From NCBI RefSeq assembly GCF_030177755.1, contig NZ_CP126539.1, positions 2,318,001 through 2,382,000 of the forward strand: a stretch of DNA of 64,000 nucleotides, in the 5' to 3' direction. The notes under the pieces are model-generated. The model did not search any database. It had not been told where the DNA came from and worked only from the letters and a program-made list of their open reading frames with translations. How positions within the stretch are numbered: position 1 is the stretch's first letter; each line of letters starts with the position of its first letter. Source of the DNA: Devosia sp. RR2S18. Lineage in GTDB: Bacteria; Pseudomonadota; Alphaproteobacteria; Rhizobiales; Devosiaceae. Shown piece by piece: positions 62,965 through 64,000 of this stretch. The position numbers and the translations under genes are program-made.

Positions 62965-64000
62965 TTAGACGGCGGCGCCGTCTGCCTGCTTGGCTTCAAC
63001 GGCCTGCGGTTCTGCGCGTTCCTTGAGCCCCAGATAGACCAGGATCGGAGCCGCGATAAAGATCGAGGAGTAGGTGCCAACCAGCACGCCGAAGATCATC
63101 GACAGCACGAAGCTGCGGATCACTTCGCCGCCAAACACTGCAAGCGCCAGTAGGGCAAGCAATGTGGTTGGGCCCGTCAGGACTGTACGCGACAGTGTGG
63201 AGTTGATGGCACGGTTGAGCAGATCAACCAGCGGCACCTTGCGATACTTGCGCATGAACTCGCGCACGCGATCGTACACAACCACCGTGTCGTTAAGCGA
63301 ATAGCCCACGATGGTCAGGATGGCCGCGATGCTGGAGGCGTTGAACTCGATACCCGTGAGCGCGAAGAAGCCGATTGTCAGTATAACGTCGTGCAGGGTC
63401 GAAACCACGGCGCCGACTGCAAACTGCCATTCGAACCGGAACCATAGATAGGCAAGGATCGCGAGCACGGCGACGGAGAGACCGATCGTGCTGGTCATGG
63501 CAAGTTCGCTAGAAACCGTGCCGCTTACCGCTTCGGTGCGGCGCACTTCGTAGTTCTCTGCGGTTAGAAGGTCTGTCACCCGGTCAACGGCAGCTTGCTG
63601 CGCCTCCGGGCCACCTTCCTGTAGTTCGATGCGGATCAGCAGGTCTTCTGGAGGGCCGAATCCCTGCACCTGCACGTCACCCAGATCGAGTGTCCCAAGC
63701 GCCTGCCGGATAACGCCAGGATCTGCTGGCCCATCCTGATGCTGCGCCTCTATCGAGGTGCCGCCCTTGAAGTCGATACCGAGATTAAGCCCATGAATGC
63801 CGAACCAAGCGAGCGAAGCAACTGAAAGGATCACAGAAGCCGTGATCGCAGCCTTGCGCCAGTTCATGAACGGGATCTTGGTGTCGTCAGGCACGAATTT
63901 GACCAGCTGAACCTTGAGCTGCTTGGGGCGCGCCGCGCCATACCAGCGCTCGATGATGAGCTTGGTAATGAAATAGGCACTGAACAGGGTCGTCATGATG
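62965..64000 (-). CDS. secDF: SecDF protein-export fusion, C-terminal part
   Basis: The frame is open to the window edge (at least 345 codons). The first ~30 visible residues (TTLFSAYFITKLIIERWYG) look like the last helix of SecD. The rest is SecF: DTKIPFMNWRK, a TM helix, LNLGIDFKGGTSIE, and five further helices with VGYSLNDTVVVYDRVRE and the LVGTYSSIFIAAPIL end. SecDF uses the proton gradient to pull secreted proteins. The continuous frame indicates a SecD-SecF fusion, as known in some bacteria. The 5' end is outside the window. Confidence 0.9.
   Translation of the reverse strand, partial: IMTTLFSAYFITKLIIERWYGAARPKQLKVQLVKFVPDDTKIPFMNWRKAAITASVILSVASLAWFGIHGLNLGIDFKGGTSIEAQHQDGPADPGVIRQALGTLDLGDVQVQGFGPPEDLLIRIELQEGGPEAQQAAVDRVTDLLTAENYEVRRTEAVSGTVSSELAMTSTIGLSVAVLAILAYLWFRFEWQFAVGAVVSTLHDVILTIGFFALTGIEFNASSIAAILTIVGYSLNDTVVVYDRVREFMRKYRKVPLVDLLNRAINSTLSRTVLTGPTTLLALLALAVFGGEVIRSFVLSMIFGVLVGTYSSIFIAAPILVYLGLKERAEPQAVEAKQADGAAV

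Overview
The window reads as a chromosomal segment of a GC-rich alphaproteobacterium, most likely Hyphomicrobiales and possibly Devosia-like. This is inferred from gene order and family content (gyrA-coaD-two cyclophilins-queA-tgt; trmFO-NDUFAF6-like-Mth938-secDF; sdhE-mfd beside recG; glmU-glmS; IalB; WDGFYAG-type outer membrane proteins). No database search was possible. No rRNA, CRISPR array, transposase, integrase or prophage gene was found. Two tRNA genes are present, Ser(UGA) and Lys(UUU).

Region by region: 1-1126 is the start of a nuo (complex I) operon on the minus strand. 1529-6610 holds two outer-membrane barrel paralogues, an exported MsrA, an orphan pair of FliK-like and FlhB-C-like proteins, and a family 2 glycosyltransferase. 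6768-8353 holds a sulfite-oxidase-like molybdoenzyme and a voltage-sensor-type ion channel with a C-terminal zinc ribbon. 8350-13327 is a signalling cluster: an SLC5/PutP-type histidine kinase, a small membrane protein, a single-domain response regulator and a ScfR/DUF2083-type XRE regulator. 13518-18656 is a divergent branched-chain-amino-acid-type ABC transporter, which converges on pxpBCA (5-oxoprolinase, 18742-21082).

21185-36160 carries a quinone oxidoreductase, a UbiH-like hydroxylase, IalB, mfd-sdhE, recG, glmU-glmS, two tRNAs and several unknowns. 36204-47952 is a long minus-strand housekeeping block: gyrA, an MFS permease, coaD, two cyclophilins, queA, tgt, pgi and map. It is interrupted by two copies of a palindromic repeat. 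48049-53736 is accessory: an APH-like kinase, a divergent HxlR/QorB-type pair, an RND/MMPL exporter and a secreted protein. 53844-58122 is the ssb/uvrA DNA-repair locus, with two perfect GTTC-N7-GTTC SOS boxes and a 50-aa exported peptide gene between them. 58346-64000 has two DUF1127-type small proteins, a GST, a PfpI-family protein, trmFO, NDUFAF6- and NDUFAF3-like proteins and the C-terminal part of a SecDF fusion.

The most unusual feature is the XRE regulator at 11699-13327. It contains an internal segment that aligns without gaps to the phosphoacceptor (HisKA/DHp) helices of the histidine kinase encoded two genes downstream, and it keeps the aligned histidine. This suggests a transcription factor with a DHp-like dimerisation or phosphotransfer module inside a short-chain-carboxylate-type sensing system.
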